Assembly: GCA_002007465.1 (NCBI GenBank)
Contig: LNAC01000003.1
Location: 10,205,515 to 10,269,514 of the forward strand
DNA length: 64,000 nucleotides
Direction: 5' to 3'
Origin: Ailurus styani
Taxonomy: Eukaryota > Chordata > Mammalia > Carnivora > Ailuridae
The translations under genes and the position numbers were made by a program. Below are positions 1 to 11,861 of the stretch, piece by piece. Within the stretch, counting starts at the first letter, position 1. Every line of letters begins with the position of its first letter. Below the pieces are notes generated by a model, which did not search any database, was not told where the DNA came from, and worked only from the letters and a program-made list of their open reading frames with translations.

Positions 1-2890
1 CATCATAAATTTAATTTTATATTAAACATTTTTTAAAAGAAACACTTTAATAATTAAATCTGGGCCAGCCTTCTCTAGTTAATCTTTATTGTAGCTACGT
101 TGCCCAAGCCCTGGATAGTTACAATATGTTCACATGGGAATATATTTAATAGAAATCTTGACTTTGTGCATCAACTCTACTGCAGGAAGTATGTAATTAG
201 TACAGCACTATACAGGTAGAGGTTTGGCCTGCTTGCTGAACAGGGGGCAAAGCCACAGACCAAGAAATTCAACCTTAATCCCTAGAAAAGTTATATCTCA
301 TCAAATAGGTAGCTTAAACATTTATACAAGCAAAAGTTAAATAGGAAGAACCAGCCTTGGCTCAGAAGAAACAAGCTATGTCAAACTGACAAGATTTTCA
401 AGGCTAGCAAATGAGTATAATAACATGTACTTGTGAGGTTATACTTCAGCAAGGCCTTCTACAAATCATACTACAAGCTTATAAATAGTATAGAAAAATA
501 TAAACTGATTAAAATATTCGAGTGAATTCAAAACTTGCTGAATGGCTATGCTAAGTGTTTTCAGTAATGGAACTAATCTTTCTAAAATATTTATATTCAA
601 AATTGTACAAGAGTATTCTATTTTTATCTTCTTTAACATTTTTTTCAAAGTTTCCAATGAAGACAATAGAGATCAAATATGTAGATGAAACCAAATTCTT
701 AGGGAGGAACGATTAACCTAGGTTTAGGATTCAAATCTAGGATCGCATGATTCTGATCGCCTCTCTAACTCGATTTTTAACAACTTGGTAAGTGGAGCCA
801 AGCATCAGAACCAAGATGGGATTGAGCTGGAAAAATATTTAAACTCTGCAAAAATAAGTGAGTAATTATGTGAAAATTCCAAGAATTTATGGTGTATACA
901 AGTTGTCCATGAGCTTACAGTATAATTTAGGTGTTCTAATATGCAGAATTCTTCCATCGGAGTCTAGTGGCCTAATCAGAGTACTACATATTCAGGGTAA
1001 GACTGAAGCAATAGGCTGTCCAGAGAAGGGAATCGGGGATAATGGGAGGTTTGTAAATCACAGAAAGAGTTGGGGACATTGGTACTATTTAGCATAGGAA
1101 ATTAAAGAATGCTGGGAGATATGCTAGTTATTCTCAAATATTTAAAGGACAATCATATTCATGTGGAAGTAGATCTTTGCCCCTCCTTGTTTGTTATGGG
1201 AAGCTGAGTAAAAAATACCAACTGAAAGATTAAGTTTGGTTCACTAGGAATGTCCACCAGTAGGACAGAGGCATTGTGTAATTAGGATCATTGTCTTTCA
1301 AGGATGCTGTAGACAGAATCCTATTATTTGGTGGGAGGCTGGACTAGATATTTTCTGAGATTTTTTTTCGTACATAATCATTTAATCACTAGAATGTATT
1401 GTGTATATGGCCTATAAATTTTGTGCCTTGTGGCAGAATGTCAGTTTTCTGGAAAAGGGAGTGCATTCTACTGGAGAAATAAAAGGGTTTCATTCATTTT
1501 CTTTAAAACAGGGGGGGTTTTACATAAGCTGGGTCAGCACCAACTCCTGCATTGCGTTGTGTGACCTAATTCTGCCCTAAATCTATAGAACTACAACATG
1601 CCCCAGCACACTGTGGATCAGGTTTTAGAGACTAGAGTTCCAACAGTAAACACACTATAATGTCATCACAAGAACTATGATCAAACCAGAATGAAACACT
1701 CCAAAGATTAATGGAGGAACATTTTTGTGGTGCAGGTTTTCTCCACAATATTTGCTATAAAACATCCAAGCTTTCACTGAAGGTTTCTAAGCTCTGTGGA
1801 ATAGAAACAGATTGATAGCATCTTCAGCCTCTTGATAAAAGAAGGGTAACCTAAATGTAATTATTTCAAAAGTCTCTGGGGAACAGAGAGATATGTCTCA
1901 GCTGGCACATTATCTAAAATAAAGTCAGACATACCTTGGGGAAAGCAATAGTGACTTACTTTTACAGTAATATTGACATGTTCTTGGTTTTGTCTCTGCA
2001 TCTGTGTATTGGCATCTCTCTTTCTTTACTTGTTTGTGTCTGTTTGAAATTAAAAGTAAAATTATAAAGGTGAATAAAGACAGGGAAGAAAGAAGAGAGC
2101 GGTCTTCACATTATAATACCTTCTACTTTGGGGGAGGTCCCATTCTGTTATACTGTACTAATTCATATAATAAAGAAAATAAATATCAAGTTTTAGTAAG
2201 AATCATTATGACATGTATTTTATGTTTTTACCTCTATTCCATATAAATTCCATTTAAATGTTTCCCATGATTTTCCACATGAAGCTAAATAAATATATCA
2301 TCATTTAAGAATGATTAAAAACCTAGTAAATCATTGGTAATTTAGAAGTCCTGTGAATTTATAATCCTTTCACTTTTAATGTGGCCTGTTAATGCTTAAC
2401 TTTTGAAATAAATATTTCTTGGACATCTACCCCATATTTTGTTTAGGGTATTATGGTAAATATTTACTTTGTCTTACAAAGTTGAAAATAATATTTGATG
2501 CTAAAATATCCATTTTTCCATAAAGTTCTATCATTTATTAAAATAGTAATTTTTGAGGTTGAAATATATCTTTCTCGATGTTTTTCTTAAAAGAAAGCAT
2601 GATATGCTAAATATTTCTCTTTCTGATTCACACTTTGTCCCATGCAGTACAAGATTGGATGGTCTGTGTTACCTTAATTTCTGTCTACTACATTAGAGAA
2701 AATTCCTTGAGTTTTTACATTCACAGAACTTATTTCCCAGAATTGGTGAATGACATCACAAATCACCCAGTAAATGTTGGAAATCATCTTGACAATTCCC
2801 TGTCCCTCACCACATTAAAATATTTGTGATGAATAAATACTGATGCTCTCTGCTAAAAATCTTTCATATCTGTTTCTTTCCTTTCACATA
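1..2890. other. Unassigned AT-rich DNA
   Basis: I see no gene, exon or clearly recognisable repeat here. The open frames are short, overlap on both strands and resemble no known protein. The composition is ordinary AT-rich carnivore intergenic or intronic sequence. Highly decayed repeats could be hidden in it. Confidence 0.6.
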
Positions 2891-2894
2891 GGGT

Positions 2895-3480
2895 AGCTCG
2901 GCTCTGACCCTCAACATCCTCACTAAGATTATAAACCTATTCTGACTGGTTTTCTTGCCTCCAGCGATTTCTTCCTCCATTCAATTCCTTACAAATCCAT
3001 AGAGCTGTCGGAGTGATGCTCTTTAAAGAGAAAGTCCCTGTTTACAAACCTTCCATTGAATTCTACAAACTTCTGGATAAAATTCAAACTTCTTAACATG
3101 TTATCCAAACCATTTCAAAATCTAATTTCTGAGTACTTCCTCAATCTACTGTCATGTCACTCTGTCATATGGATATGGCATATGGTACCTTCTTCTCTCA
3201 CCCCTCTTCTTTTTTTTTTTACATGACTTATTTATTTATTTGAGAGAGAGAGAGAATAAGTAAGTGGAGAAGAAGAGAGAGAGAATCTTCAAGCAGACTC
3301 CCCACTGACCATAGAGCCTGATGTAGGGTTCTCACAACCCATGAGATCATGATCCAGGTTGAAACCAAGAGTTAGACACTTAACCAATTGAGCCACTCAG
3401 GTGCCTCTCATCCCTCTTTGACTTGGGCAATGATGCTTTATCTTCATGGGATGTCATTCATTCTGACAATCTTCCCATAC
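2895..3480 (+). repeat. L2 LINE relic, 5' piece, split by a SINE
   Basis: The sequence follows the coding-side pattern of the mammalian L2 3' region. It has a 'gagtgatgctctttaaa' stretch, then a cryptic AAAATTCAAACTTCTTAACATG segment (split here: AAAATTCAAACTTCTTAA and CATG), then text aligning with the L2 reverse-transcriptase C-terminal region (the 'L-T-Y-K-A-L-H-D-L' zone). It is heavily decayed and not translatable. A can-SINE at 3209-3405 interrupts it. A further L2 3' piece follows at about 3950-4375, so the two probably come from one insertion. Assignment is by eye. Confidence 0.6.
3209..3405 (-). mobile_element. can-SINE (older type), antisense
   Basis: Read on the minus strand it has the GAGTGGCTCAATTGGTTAAG tRNA-like head, a GATCATGATC-type internal segment and an AAATAAATAAGT tail, seen on the plus strand as a T-run at the left end. 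Imperfect 13-base target-site duplications flank it: TCTCACCCCTCTT at 3196-3208 and TCTCATCCCTCTT at 3406-3418, with 12 of 13 matching. The many differences from the younger copies in this window suggest an older insertion. It sits inside an L2 relic. Confidence 0.88.
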
Positions 3481-3689
3481 TTTGAATGGGAAGAGAAGGA
3501 CAGGATTGTGGAAGGCTGGGTCTAGGCAGTAAGCCTCAGACTGAATGTGGAAAGACAGAATGGAAATCAGTCATAGTGTTAATCATGTTAATCATGTCAC
3601 CTTTGTTAATCTCTGCCATTTCATTTTTTGCCACATACACACCTGTCCTGCTCTTAAGCCCCTTATCTCCATAGCAGTGACTATCACCT

Positions 3690-3885
3690 GGGGTGGTTTT
3701 GCCTCTCAGGGAACCTTTGGCTCGTCACAAATTCAGATAGGGGTGCTACTGGCATCTAGTATATAAAAGTCAGGAATGCTGCTAAACGTCCTATAATATG
3801 CAGGGCAGGACAACACTCCCCCCATACAGACATACAACAAAGCCCCAAATGTGTCAATAGTGCAAAGGCTGAGAACCTCTTCTAT
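3690..3885 (+). mobile_element. hAT-Charlie-type non-autonomous DNA transposon relic (MER-like)
   Basis: The segment contains GGTGCTACTGGCATCTAGT followed by 'GGAATGCTGCTAAACGTCCT', 'AACAAAGCCCCAAATGTGTC' and a closing 'AAGGCTGAGAACC'. This order is diagnostic of a short mammalian hAT-Charlie element of the MER5/MER20 class. The 5' end is worn. I am confident of the class and not of the subfamily. Confidence 0.7.
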
Positions 3886-3949
3886 AGGTACTGAATATTA
3901 AAAACAATAACTACATTTGAATTCCTAGAGCATGGCACAGTTCCTCTTT

Positions 3950-3993
3950 CTTCCAGTGCTTTGCAAATGCTTTCATATGTGCCTGAAGCTCCT

Positions 3994-4043
<50 letters not shown>

Positions 4044-4375
4044 TTCTTTCTCCCCTCACCCCCACCCCAAGTTTTGTCTGGAGAAATGCTACTAAACTGT
4101 GAATATCTGTTTAAAGATTACTCCCATCAGGAAGCCTGTCCTGGTCTTTCTCTGCCTGTATTGTCTTTTTTAATATGCACCCATAGCACTCTCTTCCTCC
4201 CACAGCCACACACTTGTTATAATATTCTTTTAATTGTAGATGGCTGTTTAAACATCTGTTTTCATGGTCAAAAAAAGCAAGCTCCCTAAGGACAGAGGCA
4301 GAGTCTGTAATATTCACTAGGACACCCTCTGTGTCCAGAGTGTTGTCCAGTAGGAGTATGATATGCACTTATAGG
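3950..4375 (+). repeat. L2 LINE 3' end relic containing a CT microsatellite
   Basis: The pattern matches the last part of L2: a 'CCCATAGCACTCTCTTC' segment, a T-rich stretch, 'GCAAGCTCCCTAAGGACAGAGGCAG' (in pieces GCAAGCTCC and AAGGACAGAGGCAG), then the terminal 'AGTAGGAGTATGATATGCAC'. It is in the same orientation as the L2 piece at 2895-3480, so both may be one element disrupted by later insertions. Confidence 0.65.
3998..4041. repeat. (CT)n microsatellite
   Basis: A nearly pure CT dinucleotide run of over 40 bases lies within a longer pyrimidine tract that continues to about 4055. It is likely to be length-polymorphic. Confidence 0.95.
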
Positions 4376-4495
4376 AAGGAAGGTGTGTGTATGGGAGGGG
4401 GGGTAGTTATGTGTAAAGTGCCTAATTCATATCAATTGTTAATCAAGGTTCATTTCTTTAAAGTTTTTGCTCAACTTATAAAGTAAATGCTTTAT

Positions 4496-4688
4496 GGGGC
4501 GCCTGGGTGGCTCAGTCATTGGGAATCTGCCTTCGGCTCAGGTCATGATCCCGCGGGTCCTGGGATTGAGCCCCACATAGGGCTCTCTGGGCTCTGTGGG
4601 GAGCCTGCTTCTCTCTCTCCTACTCCCCCTGCTTGTGTTTCTTCTCTCAATGTCTCTCTCTATGAAATAAATAAAAATCTTTAAAGAC
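4496..4688 (+). mobile_element. can-SINE, sense
   Basis: It starts GGGGCGCCTGGGTGGCTCAG, which contains the A-box-like TGGCTCAGTC. It continues with GGCTCAGGTCATGATCC and a CT-rich middle, and ends GAAATAAATAAAAATCTTTAAA. The 'GATCCC' and 'GAGCCCCACAT' variants place it with the older of the two main can-SINE types here. I saw no clear target-site duplication. Confidence 0.92.
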
Positions 4689-4689
4689 A

Positions 4690-5494
4690 AATTTTTTATG
4701 AAATTGAGAAAAAGGTGAAATTAATATCTTAAATCTCACTTTCTGCAACTAGTTATATTTTAAAATGGGAGTCATGTTTCTATCCAAAATACATGTGTTA
4801 AAATTGTTTAAAAAATGAGAGGATATTACTGGCTCACTGGATTCTTCACAGAACCCTTAAACATTGTTTCATGGCAAGTTCTGTGGGATGCTATGGAAAG
4901 GATGAGCTTGTAAACATTAAGCATATGGAATTGTTTGTGAGAATTCTGGTCATCTCTCTAAAACGAAGTTTAGTTCATCTTTTATGAAGACCTGGGCCAA
5001 TTGTCATAGATTCTCTTAAAGCTGGCTCAACAAATACTAGAATGCAGGATCAAGTTCAAACTCAAAGGCTTGAAATAAGCTTATCAGTAGGTGTTCAAGA
5101 TGTTTACATATACAAAAATACATTCTTTACTGCATAAGTGATAAAAACATGTGGAATTTTTCCCCTTCCTTGCTAATGGATCTAAATTCGTAGATCTCAG
5201 ACAATCTTCTTTATTCTAGGAAACATGAGCCTTAGAAATAATAATATCGAATTCAGGCACTCGAAAAGCCTTTTCACATGATTAAAGATGCTAATAAATG
5301 TGTTTTTAGATAAAGAAACAAAATGAGAGAAAACTTGTTAGTATCTCTCATAATACTCATTACACCATTATCATTGACTTGTGCCAGCACCATAGACTAG
5401 CACTAAAAGAGAAGATGAACCCATTGTTCTTTGTGAGAGTTTCTTTTTTTATTGGTACTATTTTTATGAACTACATACATAGAAATCAAATTAT
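4690..5494. other. Unassigned AT-rich DNA
   Basis: No gene and no recognisable repeat were seen between two SINEs. Confidence 0.55.
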
Positions 5495-5510
5495 CGTGTT
5501 TGCCCACTCT

Positions 5511-5710
5511 TTTTTTTTTTTTAAAGATTTTTATTTATTCATTTGACACAGAGAGAGAGATTACAAGTAGGCAGAGAGGCAGGCAGAGAGAGAGGAGGAA
5601 GCAGGCTCCCTGCGGAGCAGAGAGCCCGATGTGGGCCTCGATCCCAGGACCCTGGGATCATGACCTGAGCCGAAGGCAGCGGCTTTAACCCACTGAGCCA
5701 CCCAGGCGCC
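5511..5710 (-). mobile_element. can-SINE (young, mustelid-type), antisense
   Basis: On the minus strand it reads GGGCGCCTGGGTGGCTCAGT, then GGGTTAAAGCCGCTGCC, and ends in the AAATAAAAATCTTTAAAA tail, seen as a T-run on the plus strand. Perfect target-site duplications flank it: CGTGTTTGCCCACTCTTT at 5495-5512 and 5711-5728. The duplication overlaps the T-run at the left edge. The clean duplication and near-consensus body indicate a recent insertion. Confidence 0.95.
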
Positions 5711-5728
5711 CGTGTTTGCCCACTCTTT

Positions 5729-6250
5729 CTGCACTAGAAGTTAGGCGTATTTATTAGCTACAACACAGCATTTCAAGCTGGCATTTGGATCATTTCAATA
5801 ACTAATGTTTGTTTTATCAACAATGGTTTAATTTGACATGCTGCATAATGCATGTGCAATAACAGTGCCATGTTTGATGGATAAATGCCTAGGAAAAAAA
5901 TTCAAATTGGCTAATAAATAAAATTGAATTTCGAGACCCCATTTATTTTAAGGAAACTTGTCATGGGTTATTAACTGTACTCAATAATGGCTTGTTTATG
6001 TCTGTGCATAAATAATTTGAAACAAATGGGGGTGACATAGTTAGAAACTATCATACTTCACTTACTGCTAAATGTTAAAGAAAGCTAGCTTCCTCAGCTC
6101 CTAACCGTCAGACCTGGTATTTTTCAGGAATAATTTCTCTTTGATGACAAGATTATGGCCAAAATTCAATTGAAGTTCCATACATTTAACATAAATCTAT
6201 TACTTAAACATTCAAAATTTCCACCAAAGGGAATTAAACTAAAATTCTGA
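5729..6250. other. Unassigned AT-rich DNA
   Basis: Single-copy-looking sequence with no gene or repeat that I recognise. Confidence 0.5.
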
Positions 6251-6254
6251 CTCT

Positions 6255-6465
6255 AGATCAATGGTTCCTTGATCCCTCCACTTATAATAGCTAACTGGGA
6301 GATTTAAACATTTTTTTTTCTTTTAATGCTGATGTTTTGTTTCTTATTCTGAGAGGTCCCAAATCAGTGGGTCTAGGGTGATTTTTTCCTTTTTTAAAAG
6401 TCAATTGAATTGTTTTGTTTCCTTTTGTTTACTTAAATAGAAAGCCAGGATTGAGGATTTCTGTT
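6255..6465 (+). mobile_element. hAT-Charlie-type (MER20-like) DNA transposon relic
   Basis: A 'GATCAATGGTTCC' start, a 'CTAACTGGGAGATTTAAA' segment, 'GAGGTCCCAAATCAGTGGGT' and a terminal 'AAAGCCAGGATTGAGGA' follow the order of the short MER20-type elements, which have inverted ends. It is decayed and carries T-rich expansions in the middle. Confidence 0.5.
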
Positions 6466-6920
6466 CTAACACAGAGTTCTGGTCACTAATGCACACTAAT
6501 TTATTGGTCTCACCTGGACAGTGAGATTTAATGGCTTAATAATAAGAATTGTCCTGTTTAACAGACTTCTGAGCATGCCTTTTGAACATGCAATTCTAGA
6601 TACTAAATGGGTTACCAAGATAGCCTTTGTTCTTAAGGAATTTATATACAGGAACACAAGTGTCTATTGAAAAGCGAAGTAAGATAATTGTCACAAGAGA
6701 AGTGCAAACAAAGACATAGTGAGATCATATCTAGAAATGGGCAAGGACAAAAACAGAATTTTTGGAGTAGGTGAAATATAATCAGCCTTGTCAGTAAGTA
6801 TGGATTAATGCTTTAACCTTGTTAGTGTCTTCACACCTCATAATCCTACCTTAACCCACTTATGTAAACCACATATTTTTACTTTACTAATTAAAAAATA
6901 ATTCTATTTATTTGTATTTT
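6466..6920. other. Unassigned DNA, possible old LINE trace
   Basis: A stretch around 6600-6720 ('GTTCTTAAGGAATTTATATA' and onward) faintly resembles antisense L2 3' sequence but is too decayed to call. Confidence 0.35.
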
Positions 6921-6924
6921 GATT

Positions 6925-7130
6925 TGCAGTGTGCAAACAGGGTTACATATGTCATTACTTTTGACCCTTATAACATACAGAATATGCAATTCAATATTCT
7001 TATTTTGGGATGAGGAACCAGAGGTTCCAAATGTAAAAGAATTACCCAATTTACAAAACTAACAAGTGGCAGGGATTGGTCCAAGATTAATTCTCCTGAG
7101 TCCTAAATAGTTCTGATCTTTTTTATCACC
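6925..7130 (-). repeat. MIR SINE relic, antisense
   Basis: The order 'TTGGGATGAGGAACCAGAGG', 'GAATTACCCAATTTAC' and 'AACAAGTGGCAGGGATTGG' matches the reverse complement of the MIR core: count of bases, then gland of 'GAGGAAACTGAGG', then 'TTGCCCAAGGTCA', then 'AGTGGCAGAGCTGGGATT'. It is ancient and diverged. Confidence 0.65.
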
Positions 7131-7599
7131 CCAATTTGAAACTGAGAAGTTGCTGAGTTTAATCTAGACTCCTTCCTGGTCTCTTAAAGTGGAACCACTC
7201 TCTTAGGAGGCCACATGAACACTTAATAGACCATATTGTCAATAACTATAGCTTAATGTTTCTTAAAAAGTAATTTTTCAAAAGCTAGTTGGAAATCAAT
7301 ATGCTAATATTTTTTTCAACAAATTCAGTACCTTACTGCTTTTTCCCCAAATAGAACCTTTCTTCTTTCTCTGTATACACTTTGCAATCATACTTAATAG
7401 TTGGATCTTGGGAAATTTCCAAAATTGAGCAAGTTTGGAAGCTATAAAAGATCAGGGAAGTGAAAAAGTTGAGTGACAGTTCTTAATATATGCCTTCTGA
7501 TATAGTGATAGTTCAGTTTGTCCAACAGGTACAAACATCTTGCATGTTTTATCGTAACCCATGTGCACATTCTCAGAAACTCTGTACTCCATGGTTTCC

Positions 7600-8235
7600 A
7601 TGATGTATTATTAGCATGTTTTTCTGGGACCCAGAACCATCCTCTGGCTGGATGATTTGGTAGAAGGACTCACAGAACTCAGGAAAGCTATTATACACAA
7701 TTACAGTTTATTACAGCTAAGAAATATAGATTAAAATCAACAAAGACAAAAGGCACATCGAGTGGAGTCTAGAGTTTCCAGTTGTCCTCTCCCACTGGCT
7801 TTTCAGAAGCAGTATTTAATTCTCCAAGCACACAAATGTAACCACATATATAAAGTATTGCCAGCTAGAGGAGCTCTACTAAGCCTTCAGTCTAGGCTTT
7901 TTACTGGGGTCAGTCATGTAGACACAAATTGCCTGTATGACTGAACTTAGCTACACAGTCTCTACTTTCAGACCGGAAGTCAGATCAGTAGAGCATGACC
8001 CAATATGTAAAGTCAACAAAATGAAAAGTGGAAAAAAAAAAAAAAGGCAAGCATTCACCATAAATTACACTGTTGCCATAAACTACCTAGAATTGCTAAA
8101 AATTTCAGGTATACAAAGACACTTTCAGGCAAGATATTCCAAGGGCTTAGTAGAGGTTATCTCCCAAGAGTCTGTCAAGGGACTGTTATTTCTTGGAATG
8201 TGCAGGGTTTGAACACCCTACGCCTGTTGAGTTAA
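7600..8235. repeat. Possible old LTR-type interspersed repeat
   Basis: The segment runs from 'TCTGGCTGGATGATTTGG' through 'GTAGAAGGACTCACAGAACT', 'TTTATTACAGCTAAG', 'TTACTGGGGTCAGTCATGTAG', 'GATATTCCAAGGGCTTAG' and 'GGTTTGAACACCCTACGCC'. This succession looks familiar from mammalian LTR-class repeats, but I cannot name the subfamily. An A-run at 8033-8045 interrupts it. No viral coding sequence is visible. Confidence 0.4.
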
Positions 8236-8790
8236 CCTTTTACTGCAAAGTATCTAAAGATTTTATTTGCAATTTGTCACCAATCAGGAGCCCCTGCATT
8301 AAAGCTTACTTTCCATTTAATACTTATTTTATTATCTTAGTTAATTTTATAACCTCCATCAGAACCGTAACCAGGGTTATATCTTTTAAGGTTTTGTGTT
8401 TTTCTATACTTGGTTTTATTATCATTATTGCTACAATGGTATCAAAAAGTTCAGTATATGTCATAAGGTATCTTTATTCTTCCTCTCTTTTTTCAATGAA
8501 TAGAAATTACCAAACGATGACTATAAAGACAGCCACTACATGGACTAGATGAGAAAGCTAGAGAGCTTCCTTGGTGTATTCACCCCTTCTCCTACTCTGA
8601 GACTTTGTGTGTGAACTTGGTATATGAGTGGATAGTGACAAATCTATGGTCCACTTAAGTTCTTGGCCTCAAAACAACTTATAAGACCTATGGAGGGATG
8701 ATTTTACTGTGTCCCCATTCCTAATAAGAATTTATAATCCAGAGACAGAAATGATAAGATGCTTGTCAGTCCTGTTTTGTCTATCAGTTT
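8236..8790. other. Unassigned DNA
   Basis: An open frame of 119 codons at 8193-8552 on the plus strand has no recognisable domain and starts inside the preceding repeat-like segment. I do not call it a gene. Confidence 0.5.
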
Positions 8791-8950
8791 GACCTTGGGC
8801 ATGATACTGACTTTAAAAATAACAGCAAGAATAGCACCTATTTCGTAGGATTTTGTGAAGAATTGCATGAGATAATAAATATAATTTACTGCTCTCTGCT
8901 TGGCATGTTGTAAGTGCTCAGTAAACAACGATTATTATTATTGTTATTAT
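8790..8950 (+). repeat. MIR SINE relic, sense
   Basis: The segment 'GTTTGACCTTGGGCATGATAC' (in parts GACCTTGGGCA), then 'AATAACAGCAAGAATAGCACC', 'GCATGAGATAATAAATATA', 'GTAAGTGCTCAGTAAACAA' and a terminal ATT repeat follows the full MIR core order. It is moderately preserved. Confidence 0.8.
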
Positions 8951-9050
8951 TTTTTGCTTTTAACTTGTAATAAAACTTAGTTGTTTATAGGGAATTTCAC
9001 GATCACTGTTTTATTAATTGAAGTATTGTGACAAAGAAAATGAAAACTGA

Positions 9051-9237
9051 GGGATGCCTGGATGACTCAGTTGGTTGAGCATCAAACTCTTGGTTTTGTC
9101 TGAGGTCATGATCTCATGAGTCACGGGATCAAGCCCTGACTTGGGCTCCACACTCAGCGGGGAGTCTGTTTGAGGGTTCTCTCCCTCTGCGCTTCCCCCC
9201 ACTCACTCTCTCTCTCAAATAAATAAATAAATAAATC
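9051..9237 (+). mobile_element. can-SINE (old type), sense
   Basis: It has a GGGATGCCTGGATGACTCAG head, a 'TTGAGCATC' variant, GGTCATGATCTCATGAGTC and an AAATAAATAAATAAATAAAT tail. The substitutions relative to the other copies point to an older subfamily. I saw no clear target-site duplication. Confidence 0.9.
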
Positions 9238-10810
9238 CATACATATTTTTACACAACTTTTAATATTTTATTATGATTCTCCATACTCACCTAATGACTC
9301 TTATGATATAACACTCCCATAAGAATAAAGTAGGTATTTCGCTTTCTCACCTGTATGTTCTTTTAAAATAATAGAGCATTTCCCCCTTATGTATTCAACC
9401 CTGACACCCACATTATATTATATTTAAAACAACTGACCCTAATAAAAGGAAAGACATGGATATTTTCAGTAGATGACTTTTCCAGTATAAATAAAGCTCT
9501 AAATGCCTTGGTGTAAAACAGCATTAATTTGATTTGCTTTTACTATGCTTCTATATTAGCTGAATAGAATGATGGGAGAATCTACAAGAAAAACTAACGC
9601 ATGTTCACCCCCAGGAGTAATTCAGCACAGTGATTTCCTTAACATCTGTTCCACTAGAAAGAAATCATTTTCAAGGGCCACTTGGAGAGTAAGTAATCAT
9701 AAACCCCTGGGCATCTGTGTTAGAAGAGAGAGTGAGAGAAAAGGAAAAGAAAAAAAAAATCTGCCCCTAGTCCTTCAAACTCCTGTGTATCCTAATGAAC
9801 TACTATGGAATGATTCCTCTTCTTGTGTGGTGAGTTGAAAAAGAGATGTTGGGTTTATGTTTCTTGTTCATTTTATTCACTTGCTGTTTTCCAATTTAAG
9901 AGAACCACGAGTTGAGATCATTCATAAGCACTGTAATATTTGGAGTATACTCTTCTCAACAGAGTAGGGATATTAAAGTTATTGTTGCACTCCAGCATAT
10001 TATCATTATAAAGTACCACACACCATTAGAGAGAGGCTCAGTGAAGGACATTATCATTATGTATTAGCACACACCATTAGACAGGAGTTTCAACTGCAAA
10101 ACCTACTGAGGAGGATAGATTCATAACAGCACAGCCCTCCTGGGTAATATAACTCAAAATTGGTAAATCATTCAACTGGGGTGAACTCGGATCCCATGAT
10201 TGGCACCTAACATCACTTTGAGCTCTCAGTGGTTATTTACTCCAAGAGAAACTGTTCCCTTTTCTGATTCAGAAAAAGTCCTGATGAAGCTCCCAAGGAA
10301 TTTTCTCTTACTCCCACCTCGGCAAAACTCATACAAATTAAATAATAATAAAAATAATTATCAGTGTTGCTTGGCTTAAGGCTTGCAAATATAAAACACT
10401 TTTGGTTGAGGAAATTGAACACTTAAATACTTTTGTGCATAGAATTGTAACCAGTATGAAGGAGGGATTATAAATGATGCTGAGTGAACTTATCTCAATG
10501 AAATAAAAGAAAGAACAATGCCATGTTTTATTTTAAAATCTTAGCAAAGGATAATGTGAAAGTGATGTTTCTTTGTCCCACCAAATGTCAGAGTTATCTG
10601 TATGTGATATGACTAAATGCCATTTCTCCATGAGGATTCCTTTAATATGCTGTTTATTCTCATGAAACATTAATGGAAGCTATGGATATTTGCCTGTGTA
10701 CAGGAAAGGGACAAATTTTGCACCTCTCAAATGAAAATTAATCTTGAATGAGTTTACCTGGCATCATTTGTATTTTCTATGGATAATAAAAACCCATTTC
10801 TAAGTAAAAG
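9238..10810. other. Unassigned DNA
   Basis: No gene and no recognised interspersed repeat. The only internal structure seen is a diverged local duplication at 9999-10081, listed separately. Confidence 0.5.
9999..10081. repeat. Diverged local duplication, period about 51
   Basis: ATTATCATTATAAAGTACCA starts at 9999 and ATTATCATTATGTATTAGCA at 10050. Both continue into CACACCATTAGA. The two 32-base units match except near their middles, so this is a small local tandem duplication, not a dispersed repeat. Confidence 0.75.
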
Positions 10811-10846
10811 ATTTATTGCAAAACAAAAACAAAACAAAAAATCCAA
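10811..10846. repeat. A-rich simple repeat (AAAAC)n-like
   Basis: An interrupted run of AAAAC and AAAAAC units. Low-complexity sequence only. Confidence 0.7.
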
Positions 10847-10849
10847 CTA

Positions 10850-11757
10850 TGTTTGATGATGTAACTCTCATCTGAACCACAGTCTAAGAGTTTGTAGTCA
10901 CTGTGGTTTATGTGACTGAGGATATATTCCAGCTCCTAATTCAGTATAGGACATAAAAGTGTTAGTAAAGTTGATAAAAAGCATTACTTAATTATCAAAT
11001 ACTAATTTTTATTTAATATTCACCTTTTTAAAATGGTTCAGCCATCAGTAGACACAAAGTTATGAAATAAAATATATTTATAGGTACATATTTATATACA
11101 TTATGACCAGTTGCAAAATGTATGGCTTCCTAATTAGCTTGTAAATGTTAAAGCCTAGAGACCAGTTCTAATCCTACATACATAAAAAATAATAAAATAC
11201 TGGTCCTGGGTTTATACTAACAGTGAAATAAAATAGTCACTCTCTAACTATTGGAGTAGAATGTATATGCTACAGAGGCAAATGCTAAACCTAAATTTTT
11301 TCATATTTTGTTTTTAATTTTAGATGGATACAGAAAAAAACCCTCTCATTGAAAACAATGTATAAGAGTTATCTTTTTTAGTTTATCCTTTGGCAAGAAA
11401 ATAGTTTAGGCTGATCCTTTTGTTTTTCACATTTTCAAATATATTGGGGATTTTAAACATGTCATTCGATTGCTTTATTTAAACTGCCTCATGTATTTAC
11501 TGTCTGTATTTAAGCACTGCCACATGTAAACATGTACTCCTGTTTTCAGCAGATAGAAGTTTCTTATACTCTAGTCTCATAAGACTGCACATTTCGTGCT
11601 TAATTGCATTCCACTTTACATTACACGCTGAAAATGGTATTACCCAAATTCTTGCAAGTACCACCACGTAATAAGAAAGTAGTAGATACAATAATCTAGC
11701 TCCAGTGGTTCCAAGTAACTATGGACATTTTTTTATCCTATTGCATATTTTCTTAAG
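10850..11757. other. Unassigned AT-rich DNA
   Basis: No gene, no recognised repeat and no long open frame were seen. Confidence 0.5.
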
Positions 11758-11861
11758 CACCCGAGCTCTAATAGTTAGGAACTGCCTGAGTTCAAATTCT
11801 AACTTTATCACCTACTGAATAGGTGATAAACCTATTTAGGAAGGTGGAACTTAGGGGAAGA
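11758..11861 (+). repeat. MIR SINE relic, 5' half (split by a SINE)
   Basis: The segment 'GAACTGCCTGAGTTCAAATT' followed by 'CTAACTTTATCACCTACTGA' matches the MIR 5' part (gland: CTGCCTGGGTTCAAATCC, then CACTTACTAGC). It continues in phase after the SINE at 12130. Confidence 0.7.

Noticed and set aside
4496..4570. tRNA-gene-like head with A-box and B-box motifs, repeated at many SINEs
   Set aside because: These are the tRNA-derived heads of can-SINEs. They lack a full cloverleaf and carry the SINE body and tail, so they are not tRNA genes.
8193..8552. 119-codon plus-strand frame
   Set aside because: Low-complexity hydrophobic translation from AT-rich DNA, beginning inside a repeat-like segment.
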